From Streptomyces sp. Go-475 (GTDB taxonomy: Bacteria > Actinomycetota > Actinomycetes > Streptomycetales > Streptomycetaceae), in the NCBI RefSeq assembly GCF_003330845.1, contig NZ_CP026121.1:3577501-3641500 (forward strand): a stretch of 64,000 nucleotides of DNA, written 5' to 3'. Both the position numbers and the translations under genes were made by a program. The notes beneath the pieces were generated by a model that saw only the letters and a list, made by a program, of their open reading frames with translations, had not been told where the DNA came from and searched no databases. Below, one piece after another: positions 52,327-60,445 of the stretch. Position 1 is the first letter of the stretch; each line of letters opens with the position of its first letter.

Positions 52327-52667
52327 CGGCCACTCCTCACGGGCGCTTAGCCGCAGCAGAACCCGACAACGCCTACCGATGTTGGGCAGCGGCCTATCCC
52401 GCGAACGAGACCCGCTCCATCCCTCTGGGAGCACACACCACAGCTAGCCCCCGCCTCGCCCTGCGCTGGCTGCGCGAGCGGACGAACAACATCACCGACC
52501 AACTCGACGCGGCGTACGCACGACCGGGACGCCACTGGCTGAACGACGAACCAGAGCACGAACGCGCACTCGCCATCCTGACCGGGGGCACGGCCTACCA
52601 GCTCACCCTTCATGACGAGAACACCCGCTACGTGCTCGTGGCCTACCCACTAGTGGTGACCTCGTGA
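52320..52667 (+). CDS. AICE accessory hypothetical protein with TTA codon
   Basis: A 115-residue soluble protein of unknown function (MVTATPHGRLAAAEPDNAYR ... TRYVLVAYPLVVTS). It overlaps the HATPase gene by 7 nt and the next gene by 4 nt (GTGA), so all three are coupled. Codon 10 (52347-52349) is TTA, which should tie translation to the bldA tRNA. Confidence 0.65.
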   Translation: MVTATPHGRLAAAEPDNAYRCWAAAYPANETRSIPLGAHTTASPRLALRWLRERTNNITDQLDAAYARPGRHWLNDEPEHERALAILTGGTAYQLTLHDENTRYVLVAYPLVVTS

Positions 52668-53044
52668 CCGGGCTCCCGCGTGGCTACTGGTGCGAGTGCT
52701 GGACCCAAGGGCTCACAAACGAGGCGGAGCAACCGACACTGCATGCCTCGTTCGACGCCTACTCCGCTCCTCAAGCCGACAGGTGGGTAGCCGTCGCCCT
52801 CAGGACCATCACCCCGGCACTGGACACCGCAGCATGCGACGAAGCATGGGCATGGCTCTACGAGCAACGAGCCGAGACAAGAAGAGCCCTCCTACGATCC
52901 GAGCCCTGCACCGTCACCATCACACACGCCACCACCCGCATCACCTGGACGATCCGACCAGTGCTCTTCCTGCCCCTCGCCCACCGTCGAGGCCCCGAAC
53001 TCCCCGCATGCGGACACGGCTCCAAGCCCCGCACCACAGACTGA
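52664..53044 (+). CDS. AICE accessory hypothetical protein
   Basis: A 126-residue protein (MTGLPRGYWCECWTQGLTNE ...) with a central helical, Trp-rich part (ACDEAWAWLYEQRAETRR) and a basic Pro-rich tail. Last gene of the pif-HATPase-hypothetical run, coupled to the previous gene by GTGA. No recognised domain. Confidence 0.6.
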   Translation: MTGLPRGYWCECWTQGLTNEAEQPTLHASFDAYSAPQADRWVAVALRTITPALDTAACDEAWAWLYEQRAETRRALLRSEPCTVTITHATTRITWTIRPVLFLPLAHRRGPELPACGHGSKPRTTD

Positions 53045-53391
53045 GTTACAACTTTCTCTACTGGTTCAAGGCGGCTCGCTTGCGCTCGCCGCGCGCGGCC
53101 CGGACCCCGGCCGGGCCTGCGCTCCTGTCTCCGCCCCGCTCCAGCCCGGCCGGCGCCCGTGCCGCGCGCACAGCAGTCAGCCGACTGACGTCAAAAAAGG
53201 GGTACGTCGTGGCTGGGGCGGTCGGCTCCACGGCTTTAGGCAGCCACCATGGGGCGAGCCTCTAAGATCATGGCCCCAACGTCGTGCTTTAACGGGCAGG
53301 TCCACAGACTGCCCGACGCGCCGGAAGCTTACGGGGCCATGATCACTCGTCCCATGGCAGCTCCAGCCCAAAGCCGCTCCACCGACCTCCA
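53045..53391. other. Non-coding region with nested inverted repeats
   Basis: No gene is seen in these 347 bp. GATCATGGCCCC (53266-53277) and GGGGCCATGATC (53333-53344) are perfect 12-bp arms enclosing a second stem CGGGCAG / CTGCCCG. The first 120 bp are very GC-rich, then the composition drops towards the PIN gene. It may be a replication or transfer origin, or a terminator for the genes on either side. Confidence 0.5.
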
Positions 53392-54330
53392 TTATCGAGC
53401 GCGCAACGTCGTGATCTCCTCTACGTCAATGGTCACAACAGAGCCCGTCTTGGAATCCAATTGAATCCAAGATCGACATCCTACAGAGAGTGGCACTTTC
53501 GGAGGATCCGCCTCATCAGCCAATTCCGTATCTACTTCCAAATGCAGATCGACGAGACTGAGAACCGTATCCTCCACTTGGTATGACTTAATCTTGCGAA
53601 CGCTGGAAACTCTTACATCAATAAGGAAGCCTCTGTCTGCGTGATACTTTTCGGAAATTTCTTGAGAAAGGCCAATATCAAACAGCGCTTCCAGGAGGAC
53701 AGGGAGCGCACTGTTGATATTTTCACGCTCAGGAACCGTGGTCACTTTACTCGAAAGGGCATCGAGCAACGAGTCTAGGTTTCTGTGATAAATCACTTCT
53801 ACGGCTCGCGCTTTGCAATCCTCAAGTAGGTCGGGATGCAGGCGTTTCGCATCAGCCGTGTCAGCGAAGTCATCCTTATTGTCAGAGACGAAATGAACAG
53901 GCGCATTGTAGCTGGACGCCGAGTCCAGCATGCTCAGCCAAATTGCGCTATCCCTGGCACCTTTTCCCTCACGGGCAGGCCGCTTGCGAGCCGCTTCGCG
54001 CTTAAGCGCTTCGACTGCTTGTGTTCCCTCAACACTCACTACCTCGAAGGCTGCCTCAAGTTCCGCCCTCCATGCGGCAGTGATTTCCTGCAAGTCGGGG
54101 ATGTAAATCGACTCGAGATCCATCACTTTGGATGCCTGATTGAAAGCCTCCTGTAGCTTTTGGATCGCCTCCGACGCAAGGTCCTTTCTGATGTTCACCG
54201 ACTCTTCGAGCACAACCTCAGAAATATAAACTTTCAGCTGGTTGTGTGAAGCTACTTTTAAAACCGCAGACATCAGAACATTCTTAAGGGATCCCACCCT
54301 GGGAAGCACATTAGTGTCTAGAAAAATCAC
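53392..54330 (-). CDS. PIN-domain nuclease (DUF4935-like)
   Basis: A 312-residue protein. The N-terminal half is a PIN fold: MIFLDTNVLPRVG with Asp5, VVLEESV with Glu42/43, GARDSAIW with Asp127 and HFVSDNKDDFAD with Asp150, the four acidic residues of a metal-dependent RNase. The C-terminal 150 residues are an additional domain of unknown type. GC content is clearly lower than that of the flanking genes. The GTG start lies 3 nt after the stop of the ParA-like gene, so they form a two-gene operon. Likely a toxin or effector; it is large for a VapC toxin (about 130 residues) and no antitoxin-like gene is adjacent. Confidence 0.8.
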   Translation of the reverse strand: MIFLDTNVLPRVGSLKNVLMSAVLKVASHNQLKVYISEVVLEESVNIRKDLASEAIQKLQEAFNQASKVMDLESIYIPDLQEITAAWRAELEAAFEVVSVEGTQAVEALKREAARKRPAREGKGARDSAIWLSMLDSASSYNAPVHFVSDNKDDFADTADAKRLHPDLLEDCKARAVEVIYHRNLDSLLDALSSKVTTVPERENINSALPVLLEALFDIGLSQEISEKYHADRGFLIDVRVSSVRKIKSYQVEDTVLSLVDLHLEVDTELADEADPPKVPLSVGCRSWIQLDSKTGSVVTIDVEEITTLRAR

Positions 54331-54333
54331 AGC

Positions 54334-55323
54334 TCACTCACTCTCCGGAGCGAGACGACCGATAATTCCTGTGGCCAGCCCTTCGAAGAGAGAGAAAGTG
54401 TCACGAGCGCGGGTGAATTGCGATCCACGCGCTTCCGTACCACTCAACTCGAAGACGGCACTTTGTGAGCGCTGAGCCATGGGAATCAAGCTCGAGAGGT
54501 TTCTAACCTCGCCAATTAGCGGCTGCCGCGAAGGAATGGGGACCCCTGCTTTCCTCAGTGGTCCAACGACACCGTTTTCGTACTCTTGAGGGATCCTGTC
54601 AATCCACTGCTTGTATGCGGCTGCTGGCACCTGCCGGTAGGTGGTGAACTGTTGACTAATGTAGCCCAGAGGAGACGGCTCTCCCAGTGGAAGATCAAAA
54701 TCGAGATCCAACTCTCTGCGCTTTGCTGATCCCTTGGCTGCACGCCACTCTTCAACCCATAGAGACGTACTCTTGCCAACGCTGGGAAGTGCAGTGATGG
54801 AGAATAGGTCAGGCGCCATTGGGATAACAAAACCGTCCGAGGCGAGCAGGGCTGTGCGGTTCAAGGCTCCCACGTTAGGACCTAGGTCAGCCAGGACATA
54901 GTCTGCCGATACTTGCTCACCCAAGAGGACTGCCAATCGATGAACAGTTGTGCTCACTCGAAATCCTCCGGCATTACCTGCCAGAGCCTCGGTCCATCCC
55001 TGAGGGCAGATCTCCTCAAACTCACTCAACCGAATATCACCCGGAAGCACCCACACGTTATCACGGATTTGCTGAAGGTCGACCTCTCGCAGCTCTCCGG
55101 ATCGGTCGACAACGGGTTTCAAGCAGCTCCAGATGGTTTTTCCATCATTCCAAGTATCGATGATTCGCTCAGGCGCGAGTGCCGCAGCTGTCAGATTAGC
55201 CTGCGCATCAAGGTCCAAAAATACGATTCTCTTCCCCTTCTTCGCCAGCGCGATTCCGATGTTGTATACCAGAGTCGTTTTTCCAACTCCGCCTTTATGG
55301 TTAAAGAAGGAGATGATCTCCAC
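54334..55323 (-). CDS. ParA/MinD-type ATPase
   Basis: A 329-residue SIMIBI-class ATPase. The deviant Walker A motif is HKGGVGKTT (residues 9-17), Walker A' is FLDLDAQANLT (Asp37/39), and YVLADLGPNVGALNRTAL is the Walker B region. No ParB gene or parS-like repeats are adjacent. The GTG start directly follows an upstream TAA (CTAAGTGG). The partner PIN gene follows after 3 nt. Codon use is far from Streptomyces norm (many A/T third positions), a sign of recent transfer. It may drive partitioning or act as a nucleotide switch for the PIN protein. Confidence 0.85.
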   Translation of the reverse strand: MEIISFFNHKGGVGKTTLVYNIGIALAKKGKRIVFLDLDAQANLTAAALAPERIIDTWNDGKTIWSCLKPVVDRSGELREVDLQQIRDNVWVLPGDIRLSEFEEICPQGWTEALAGNAGGFRVSTTVHRLAVLLGEQVSADYVLADLGPNVGALNRTALLASDGFVIPMAPDLFSITALPSVGKSTSLWVEEWRAAKGSAKRRELDLDFDLPLGEPSPLGYISQQFTTYRQVPAAAYKQWIDRIPQEYENGVVGPLRKAGVPIPSRQPLIGEVRNLSSLIPMAQRSQSAVFELSGTEARGSQFTRARDTFSLFEGLATGIIGRLAPESE

Positions 55324-55950
55324 TTAGCGACTCACCGTCTTTCCATTGCGCGATCTCGTCCAGACCTTACATGCAGGCAAGGCCAGCCATCGCGACAACA
55401 GCTCCCAAGCCCTGTCGAATCCTCGTGCACTCAACGGCCGCGGGGCAACCGTTTCGGTGAAATCGCCGTGATCTGTCGATGCTCGGACCTTATGGCTGAG
55501 GGGTTCAAAGCATGCGAGTGCAAGAAGCCGAGCGCTGGCACCGCCCCAGGACCCCCAAGAGTCCCTTGCGTCACTCGAAACAGCGAAGGCCCGCCTCCGC
55601 ATGCGGTCGAAGCTGAGCTCTGCCGTAGCGCGCGGAGATGCAGGCCCGAGAGCGTGCAGCAGCCGGGACTTGCCGCACACCAGTGGACCCGGAGGGGGCA
55701 CAGCACGGACGCCGGCGCGTGACTTCGAGTTCTTCCTCTCGCGTCGTACCCTGCACTCCGGGTCGGGCAGTAGTTGGCCTTGCGGCCGCACGGCGCTGCC
55801 TCACCACCCCCGTGCTCGCACTTCGGCGGCAAGCTCCCACACCGGCACGTTCCTAGGCAACCTAAATACTTCAGATGTAGACCGTGATCCGAGACAGGCT
55901 TCTATGATCGGATCGCGTTTCGATCGTATGCAGAGCAGTAGTGGGGGAGC
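55324..55950. other. Region between ParA-like and SLATT-like genes
   Basis: No convincing gene. A minus-strand frame at 55324-55602 (92 residues, ending ...WTRSRNGKTVSR) ends just before the ParA start and could be a short leader gene, but it has no ribosome site. GATCG-N5-CGATC at 55911-55925 is a candidate operator upstream of the plus-strand membrane protein. Confidence 0.4.
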
Positions 55951-56799
55951 ATGGCACAGTCAACGTCTGCGGCCGAAAGGGCAATTGAGGAACTTCTTAC
56001 GCACGATAGGAAGATTCTCGCCCTTCGGAACGAAATTCGCGAAGCCCGCCTTAAGCGATTTCTACTGGTTTCCACCTACTCCTCTGCGCCTACGCTACTG
56101 TTGATTCTGTTCGTCGGGAACATCGTCACATGGGGTCACATCGATCTCGCCCGTGTCAACGTGGCATGTATTCCGATTCTCATCGCTCTCCTGATCCTGT
56201 GTGTGATCGTTCGCGCCAACAGCACTTCTATCGACTTCTGGGACGGTCCCCTACAAGACGAATGGGAAGCCGGTCACGCGGCGGAGAAGAAGATCGACCT
56301 CGAGCTCGCCCTTGAGCGCAAGCGTCTCTCCGCAGCATCTATCGACCTACCAACAGACACCCGTCGCCACATCTACCGAGAGACCGTCCCAGTAACCATT
56401 GAGCAGTACCGCTCGGACGGGCTTCGGTACAGGCGTATCCATAATTTCTTCCAAAGCATCATCATCGTCGGTTCGCTTGCGACGTCGACGGCAGCAAGCC
56501 TTGCGGATACCCCGGCTCCTTATAAATGGATCACCGTTGGCACTAGCTTCTCTGTCGGTCTCGCAGCAGGCTTCACGGGGTACTTCAAGTTCCGCGAGCG
56601 TAGCTTTTATCTCCAACAGACCTCCGACTCCATCGAAGAGGAGTACGACGCTGTCAACCTGAAGGTTGGCCGCTATAAGAGCAGTGCTGACGACGAAGCT
56701 GCCCTTTTGGAGTTCACCGAGCGAGTTGAGATCCTCAAGAATGACCAGCGCAAAAGGCAGCAGCAACTGGACCAACCGACAGAAACGCCCGAGGGCTGA
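55951..56799 (+). CDS. DUF4231/SLATT-like membrane protein
   Basis: A 282-residue protein with two pairs of membrane helices: about 38-57 (LLVSTYSSAPTLLLILFVG) and 70-88, then 170-188 and 193-210. The segment YRSDGLRYRRIHNFFQSIII followed by helices and GYFKFRERSFYLQQTSDSIEEEYDAV resembles DUF4231/SLATT proteins, proposed pore-forming effectors in nucleotide-activated defence systems. GGGGGAG lies 2-3 nt before ATG 55951. Lower GC than the genome. It is on the opposite strand from the ParA-PIN pair. Confidence 0.72.
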   Translation: MAQSTSAAERAIEELLTHDRKILALRNEIREARLKRFLLVSTYSSAPTLLLILFVGNIVTWGHIDLARVNVACIPILIALLILCVIVRANSTSIDFWDGPLQDEWEAGHAAEKKIDLELALERKRLSAASIDLPTDTRRHIYRETVPVTIEQYRSDGLRYRRIHNFFQSIIIVGSLATSTAASLADTPAPYKWITVGTSFSVGLAAGFTGYFKFRERSFYLQQTSDSIEEEYDAVNLKVGRYKSSADDEAALLEFTERVEILKNDQRKRQQQLDQPTETPEG

Positions 56800-56873
56800 C
56801 CCTGGTGTCCAGTTCGCTGATGAACCGCGACCCGTGCTTGTATCTGAGACACAGGCGCGGTTGCGAAGCGCCT

Positions 56874-57158
56874 TCAGATACTCGCGCCGTCCGGGTCGAC
56901 GTCAGACTCGCGCAGCCCGAGAGCCTCGCCTTGGCGCAGACCGAGCGCAAAGGCCAGCGCCCACCGGGCACTGTTGCGTCGCTTGCTGGTTTCGAGCAGC
57001 ACCCCCTTGTCTTGATCTTTGTCCAGAGCGCTGACGGGCGCCGCCGTTCGCCGTCTACGCGCTCCGCCTCTGGCCTGCCGCGCTCGTACGGCGTGGCCCA
57101 GCGCAAGGAGAAAGAGGCCCGGGAGAAGTAGCGCAAGAAGCGTAAGCCACGCCGACAT
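56874..57158 (-). pseudogene. Integrase fragment joined to a short membrane-helix frame
   Basis: The minus-strand frame starts MSAWLTLLALLLPGLFLLAL and, after SALDKDQDKGVLLETSK, reads RRNSARWALAFALGLRQGEALGLRESDVD, which is the first catalytic-Arg segment of a tyrosine integrase (key: ALGLRQGEALGL). No N-terminal or C-terminal integrase domain is attached, and a stop follows at 56874. This is a remnant, probably of an earlier element. The 21-bp motif at 57006-57026 recurs at 59891-59911. Confidence 0.6.
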
Positions 57159-57275
57159 CCACGGTCGACATCAGCGGCCCCGCGTACCAACAGACAAGTA
57201 CGGTCCGGCTCGGCCGAGGCGACCACGTTCGAGGCGACCACGCAGCTCCCCGACTGAGCTGCACCGTGATCGAGG

Positions 57276-57818
57276 CTAGAGCCGCCCCGTCTGCCAGATC
57301 GGGTCGTCCGGTGCGGGGCGTCCGTCGAGGCGCTGAAGGGGTTCTCCGGTGAGCGAGAGATGCCGACGAGCGACGGCTATGAAGTGTCCCTGTGCGGCAA
57401 CGACTCTCCCTCTGAGCTCCATCCAGTTTTCCTCGGGAGTCAGACCCCGCCGTATGGCAATGTGAAACCGCCAGATCTGCTCGTCAATGGCGTGCGCGGC
57501 TGCTGCAATGTCCCTGCTGGCAACGAGATTGACGCTACCCAGGGCTTCGCCCCAGGGGCGCCAGTCGACTGTCGTCGGGGCCAGCACGCCTTGAGGGATG
57601 TCGTCAGGCCGGTTGCGGTCCAGGTCGCTGAGGTCTACAAGCACTGAGGATGATTCCCGCAGTACACGGACGCACGCTGCCGCCTGCTGTTCCCTGATCC
57701 AGTGGCGATCTTGAGCTCTTCTGCTGACGATGCTCCCAACGAATACGCCAATGAGTGTGGTCAGCACGGCCCCGACCGGAGCCGCCAGTAAGGCCAGCAA
57801 CGACGTCATATGAGTCAT
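57276..57818 (-). CDS. Hypothetical membrane-anchored protein
   Basis: A 180-residue protein with one N-terminal membrane stretch (LLALLAAPVGAVLTTLIGVFVGSIV, residues 6-30) and a helical cytoplasmic part. The start is uncertain: ATG 57818 or 57809, neither with a clear ribosome site. No known domain. Typical of accessory genes on Streptomyces plasmids. Confidence 0.55.
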   Translation of the reverse strand: MTHMTSLLALLAAPVGAVLTTLIGVFVGSIVSRRAQDRHWIREQQAAACVRVLRESSSVLVDLSDLDRNRPDDIPQGVLAPTTVDWRPWGEALGSVNLVASRDIAAAAHAIDEQIWRFHIAIRRGLTPEENWMELRGRVVAAQGHFIAVARRHLSLTGEPLQRLDGRPAPDDPIWQTGRL

Positions 57819-58146
57819 TCTGGCGAAGATGCGGTGGCTTGAGTAGCGGCTCACCTCAGCTCGCTACGGTCGGCCAGTGGGCGTGCCGGTTCCAGTGCCG
57901 AAGCCGTTCAGGAACCCGGAGACCGCAGCCCACTCGTTGACCACCTCCATCGGCCTCGGCCCGGCGGCCGGATCTGCGGCGCCGCTGACTCACTCCCTGA
58001 ACATGCCCTCGTGCCAAACCCGTGCCAGATAGTGCGGGGAACCACAGGGAACAGCGGTCACCCATCCGGCATGCCCTCAGGTCATGAGTCCGCTCCGCAG
58101 CAGGTCAGCAAGACCATCGGCCCCGTAGAACCCAAGCTTCCCCAGC

Positions 58147-58338
58147 TCAGGGCGCAGTGCCGTCTTCACTGACATCCAGGTCCTCTCTCATGCGTGCCCG
58201 AAGCACAGCAAGGGCATCGTCGTAAGCTCGGCGCCCCTCCAGGTACACGGGATCGGTGACCAGGACTCCCTCCATCACCCGATCCCGAAGGTCACGCAGA
58301 CGGCGGAAAGCATCCTCCGAAGCCTCTACGACGCGACT
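58147..58338 (-). pseudogene. C-terminal fragment of an unknown gene
   Basis: The frame reads VEASEDAFRRLRDLRDRVME ... RARMREDLDVSEDGTAP, a helical protein end that looks coding, but the upstream part of the same frame (towards 58539) is Arg/Ser-rich antisense of another fragment. The break is at about 58338, exactly where the plus-strand fragment begins. Confidence 0.45.
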
Positions 58339-58344
58339 GGGTGC

Positions 58345-58690
58345 ACAGGTTGATGTGGCCCTCGACAAGGGGCGCCGGCTGGTTGAGAAAGACCGCCTTG
58401 CGCGAACATTCGCGTATGAGGTTCTGCGTGAGGGAACGGATTTCGACGGCACGGAGCGGTCACCCATGCGGAATGCGGAAGCGCGGGTAAACCTGGGGGT
58501 CACCGCAGCGCGAGAGGGCGACCTCGAACAAGCCCTCATCCACGGCGAGCGAGCCCTACAGGGCGAGCGTCAGTCCGTCCCGTCCCTGATCATGACCTGT
58601 CGAGAACTCGCGGCCGTCGTGAGGCAGCGCTACAGCACCGAGCCAGCGGCGCAGGACTACCTGAGCCACCTGCAAAACCTTGGTAGGGAA
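58345..58690 (+). pseudogene. C-terminal TPR fragment of an XRE-type regulator
   Basis: The plus-strand frame reads AYEVLREGTDFDGTERSPMRNAEARVNLGVTAAREGDLEQALIHGERAL (key: SPMRNAEARVNLG), the TPR-like C-terminal part seen in Streptomyces XRE regulators. The N-terminal HTH and most of the sensor region are missing. It abuts the minus-strand fragment at 58338. Confidence 0.5.
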
Positions 58691-58748
58691 GCCGGGGTTC
58701 CTCCCTTCCGGAGCGGAAGAAAGAACGGGCCGTTTTGGCGCACCCTGC

Positions 58749-59759
58749 CTACAGGGGTGGGCTCGCCGAGAAGAATCCGCCGATGCTCCGGGTCAGTCGC
58801 GTGGCCTCCGACAGCCCGAAACGGAAAGCGAGCAGTGTGTACACGAGGATGAGGAACGCCACGATGGCCAACGGCACGAGGAGTTCCACGGGCGCCCCCA
58901 ACGGTGACAGCGCAAAGAAGGCGAGGATCACGATTACTGCCGCCCACAGGCAGGCGGTTGCCAAGCGGCGCCCGTCAAGCCGGTCCGGCTCGACGGAGTC
59001 CACCTCCGGGAGGGTCTCCGCAGGCAGTACCGCAGTGAATCGACCAGCGGCGATGTTGTTGGTGGTGAGAGCCGCGAGTTCCGCCAGTCGGAGTGCGGCC
59101 GCCGTGCGATCTCCGGCGAGCCGGTCTGCCGCCTCAATGAATGCGGCGTCAACGCGGTTGAGGTGCGTCCTCAGCTCGCGTCGCAGCGCACGCCGCTTTC
59201 CGAAATCCGAAGCAGCGTTGTTGGCGAACGTCCGTAGCGGCAGGCCCAATAGGGATACCCTCTGACTGAGCTTGATGGCTTCGGTATATCGGGTAGCAGG
59301 ACGGGCGACGGTCGCGCTTGCCGCCAGCAGGCTGAGCAGCGGATAGATCGGCCTTGAACAGCGCGGAATGCTCCAACCCTCGGACGCATTGTTGAAGCAC
59401 ACCATGGCGATGACGATCGCCATAAGGAAGTTAAGTGGCACCAACTGGGCGGACCAACTCGCCCACACACCGGTGCAATTGCTCGTGGGAGTCGGCTCCA
59501 GAAATCCCCCGGGCCTGCACGCCGCGCGACTCCCGGCGATCAACATTACTAGGATGACGTTCGAGACGGCGGCGATTTTCATTGCGAGGAGAGGGAGCAG
59601 GCCCCGCTCGTAGGCGAGCGCGGAGCGGATGGCGTCCACGTCGAGATGCAGCCCCAACTCAGTTGCTCCCGCTTGCGCCTCGGTCACGCGCCGTTCGACG
59701 TGTCGGTGGTGCAGCCTCAAAGTCGGGTGGCGCCACGACGGCTGGCCGACAGAACTCAC
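58749..59759 (-). CDS. Hypothetical polytopic membrane protein
   Basis: A 336-residue protein with about four to five membrane helices: LLPLLAMKIAAVSNVILVMLIAG, QLVPLNFLMAIVIAMVCF, ATACLWAAVIVILAFFALSPLG and LLVPLAIVAFLILVYTLLAF. The middle 120 residues are soluble and helical. GGGGGA precedes GTG 59759; other starts are possible. No family recognised. It is part of the AICE cargo. Confidence 0.6.
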   Translation of the reverse strand: MSSVGQPSWRHPTLRLHHRHVERRVTEAQAGATELGLHLDVDAIRSALAYERGLLPLLAMKIAAVSNVILVMLIAGSRAACRPGGFLEPTPTSNCTGVWASWSAQLVPLNFLMAIVIAMVCFNNASEGWSIPRCSRPIYPLLSLLAASATVARPATRYTEAIKLSQRVSLLGLPLRTFANNAASDFGKRRALRRELRTHLNRVDAAFIEAADRLAGDRTAAALRLAELAALTTNNIAAGRFTAVLPAETLPEVDSVEPDRLDGRRLATACLWAAVIVILAFFALSPLGAPVELLVPLAIVAFLILVYTLLAFRFGLSEATRLTRSIGGFFSASPPL

Positions 59760-60144
59760 ATGTCCCCCCAAGGCGTCTACGGTGGGACAAGCCTACGAGC
59801 AGCCACCGCCAGCCAGGCGTGGAGCGGCGTGCCCGCGACGGCTCGCTGCCTGCATCGCGTACAAAGCGGAATCCCGACTTGCGTCTGTGCGTTGTCCTGG
59901 TCTTTGTCCAGTGCGCCGACAGTCGCCCCCGTCCACCGCCGCACGCGTACCCCGTCTGACCTGCCGATTGCACCCCCATGAACGCCCCTGAACGGCCGCG
60001 CGGACAGTTGCAAAGCGTGCGCCCTTGAGCAGCCTCCTTGGGCCGCCGTGCACCGCTGCGCGGAGCAGTGCGCCTTCCACAGAGGACATGTGCCCGGCAA
60101 TCCTGCACTCGTCCGCACGACGGTCGAGACCGGGGGTGGGAGAC

Positions 60145-60321
60145 GTGGCTCGTACGCAGTCCAGGTGTGGAGCGCTCACGGAGAAGGGCACTCGGTGCCG
60201 GCGGCTGGCGATGGTCGGTGCGTCGCGATGCAACCTGCACCGTGGCGAGTGGTCGTCGTACACCATCGAAAAGCGCAAGGAAGCCGAACGCAAGGCGAAG
60301 ACACGCAAGCGGCGCAAGTGA
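60145..60321 (+). CDS. Small Cys/His (zinc-finger-like) basic protein
   Basis: A 58-residue protein: ARTQSRCGALTEKGTRCRRLAMVGASRCNLHRG followed by a Lys/Arg-rich tail. The pattern CGALTxKGTxCRR-x9-CxxH is a compact zinc knuckle found in small proteins of mobile elements. GGGAG lies 3 nt before GTG 60145. It is the last gene before the right end of the AICE. Possibly nucleic-acid binding. Confidence 0.6.
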   Translation: MARTQSRCGALTEKGTRCRRLAMVGASRCNLHRGEWSSYTIEKRKEAERKAKTRKRRK

Positions 60322-60338
60322 TCCCAGCCGGTGTGAGG

Positions 60339-60362
60339 TGACATTTATGGCTGACATCAACG
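60339..60362 (+). other. Right integrase arm-type sites
   Basis: TGACAT-N7-TGACATCAACG, the same double repeat at 13-bp spacing as at 44411-44434, in the same orientation, about 100 bp before the att core. Confidence 0.65.
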
Positions 60363-60445
60363 ACAGCGGACAGCGGCGGCGCCGTACGGTCCGACACGGC
60401 ATGGCCGCCCCGCGCAGCACGGGTGGACAGGCGGTCAGACCGAAC

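Noticed and set aside
54334..55323. Plasmid partition (parA of a parAB system)
   Set aside because: No ParB gene or iterated parS-like sites are adjacent, and the partner is a PIN nuclease.
55324..55602. A 92-residue minus-strand frame abutting the ParA-like gene
   Set aside because: Ends right at the ParA start, which is suggestive, but it has no ribosome site, mixed codon use and no recognisable fold, so I did not list it as a gene.
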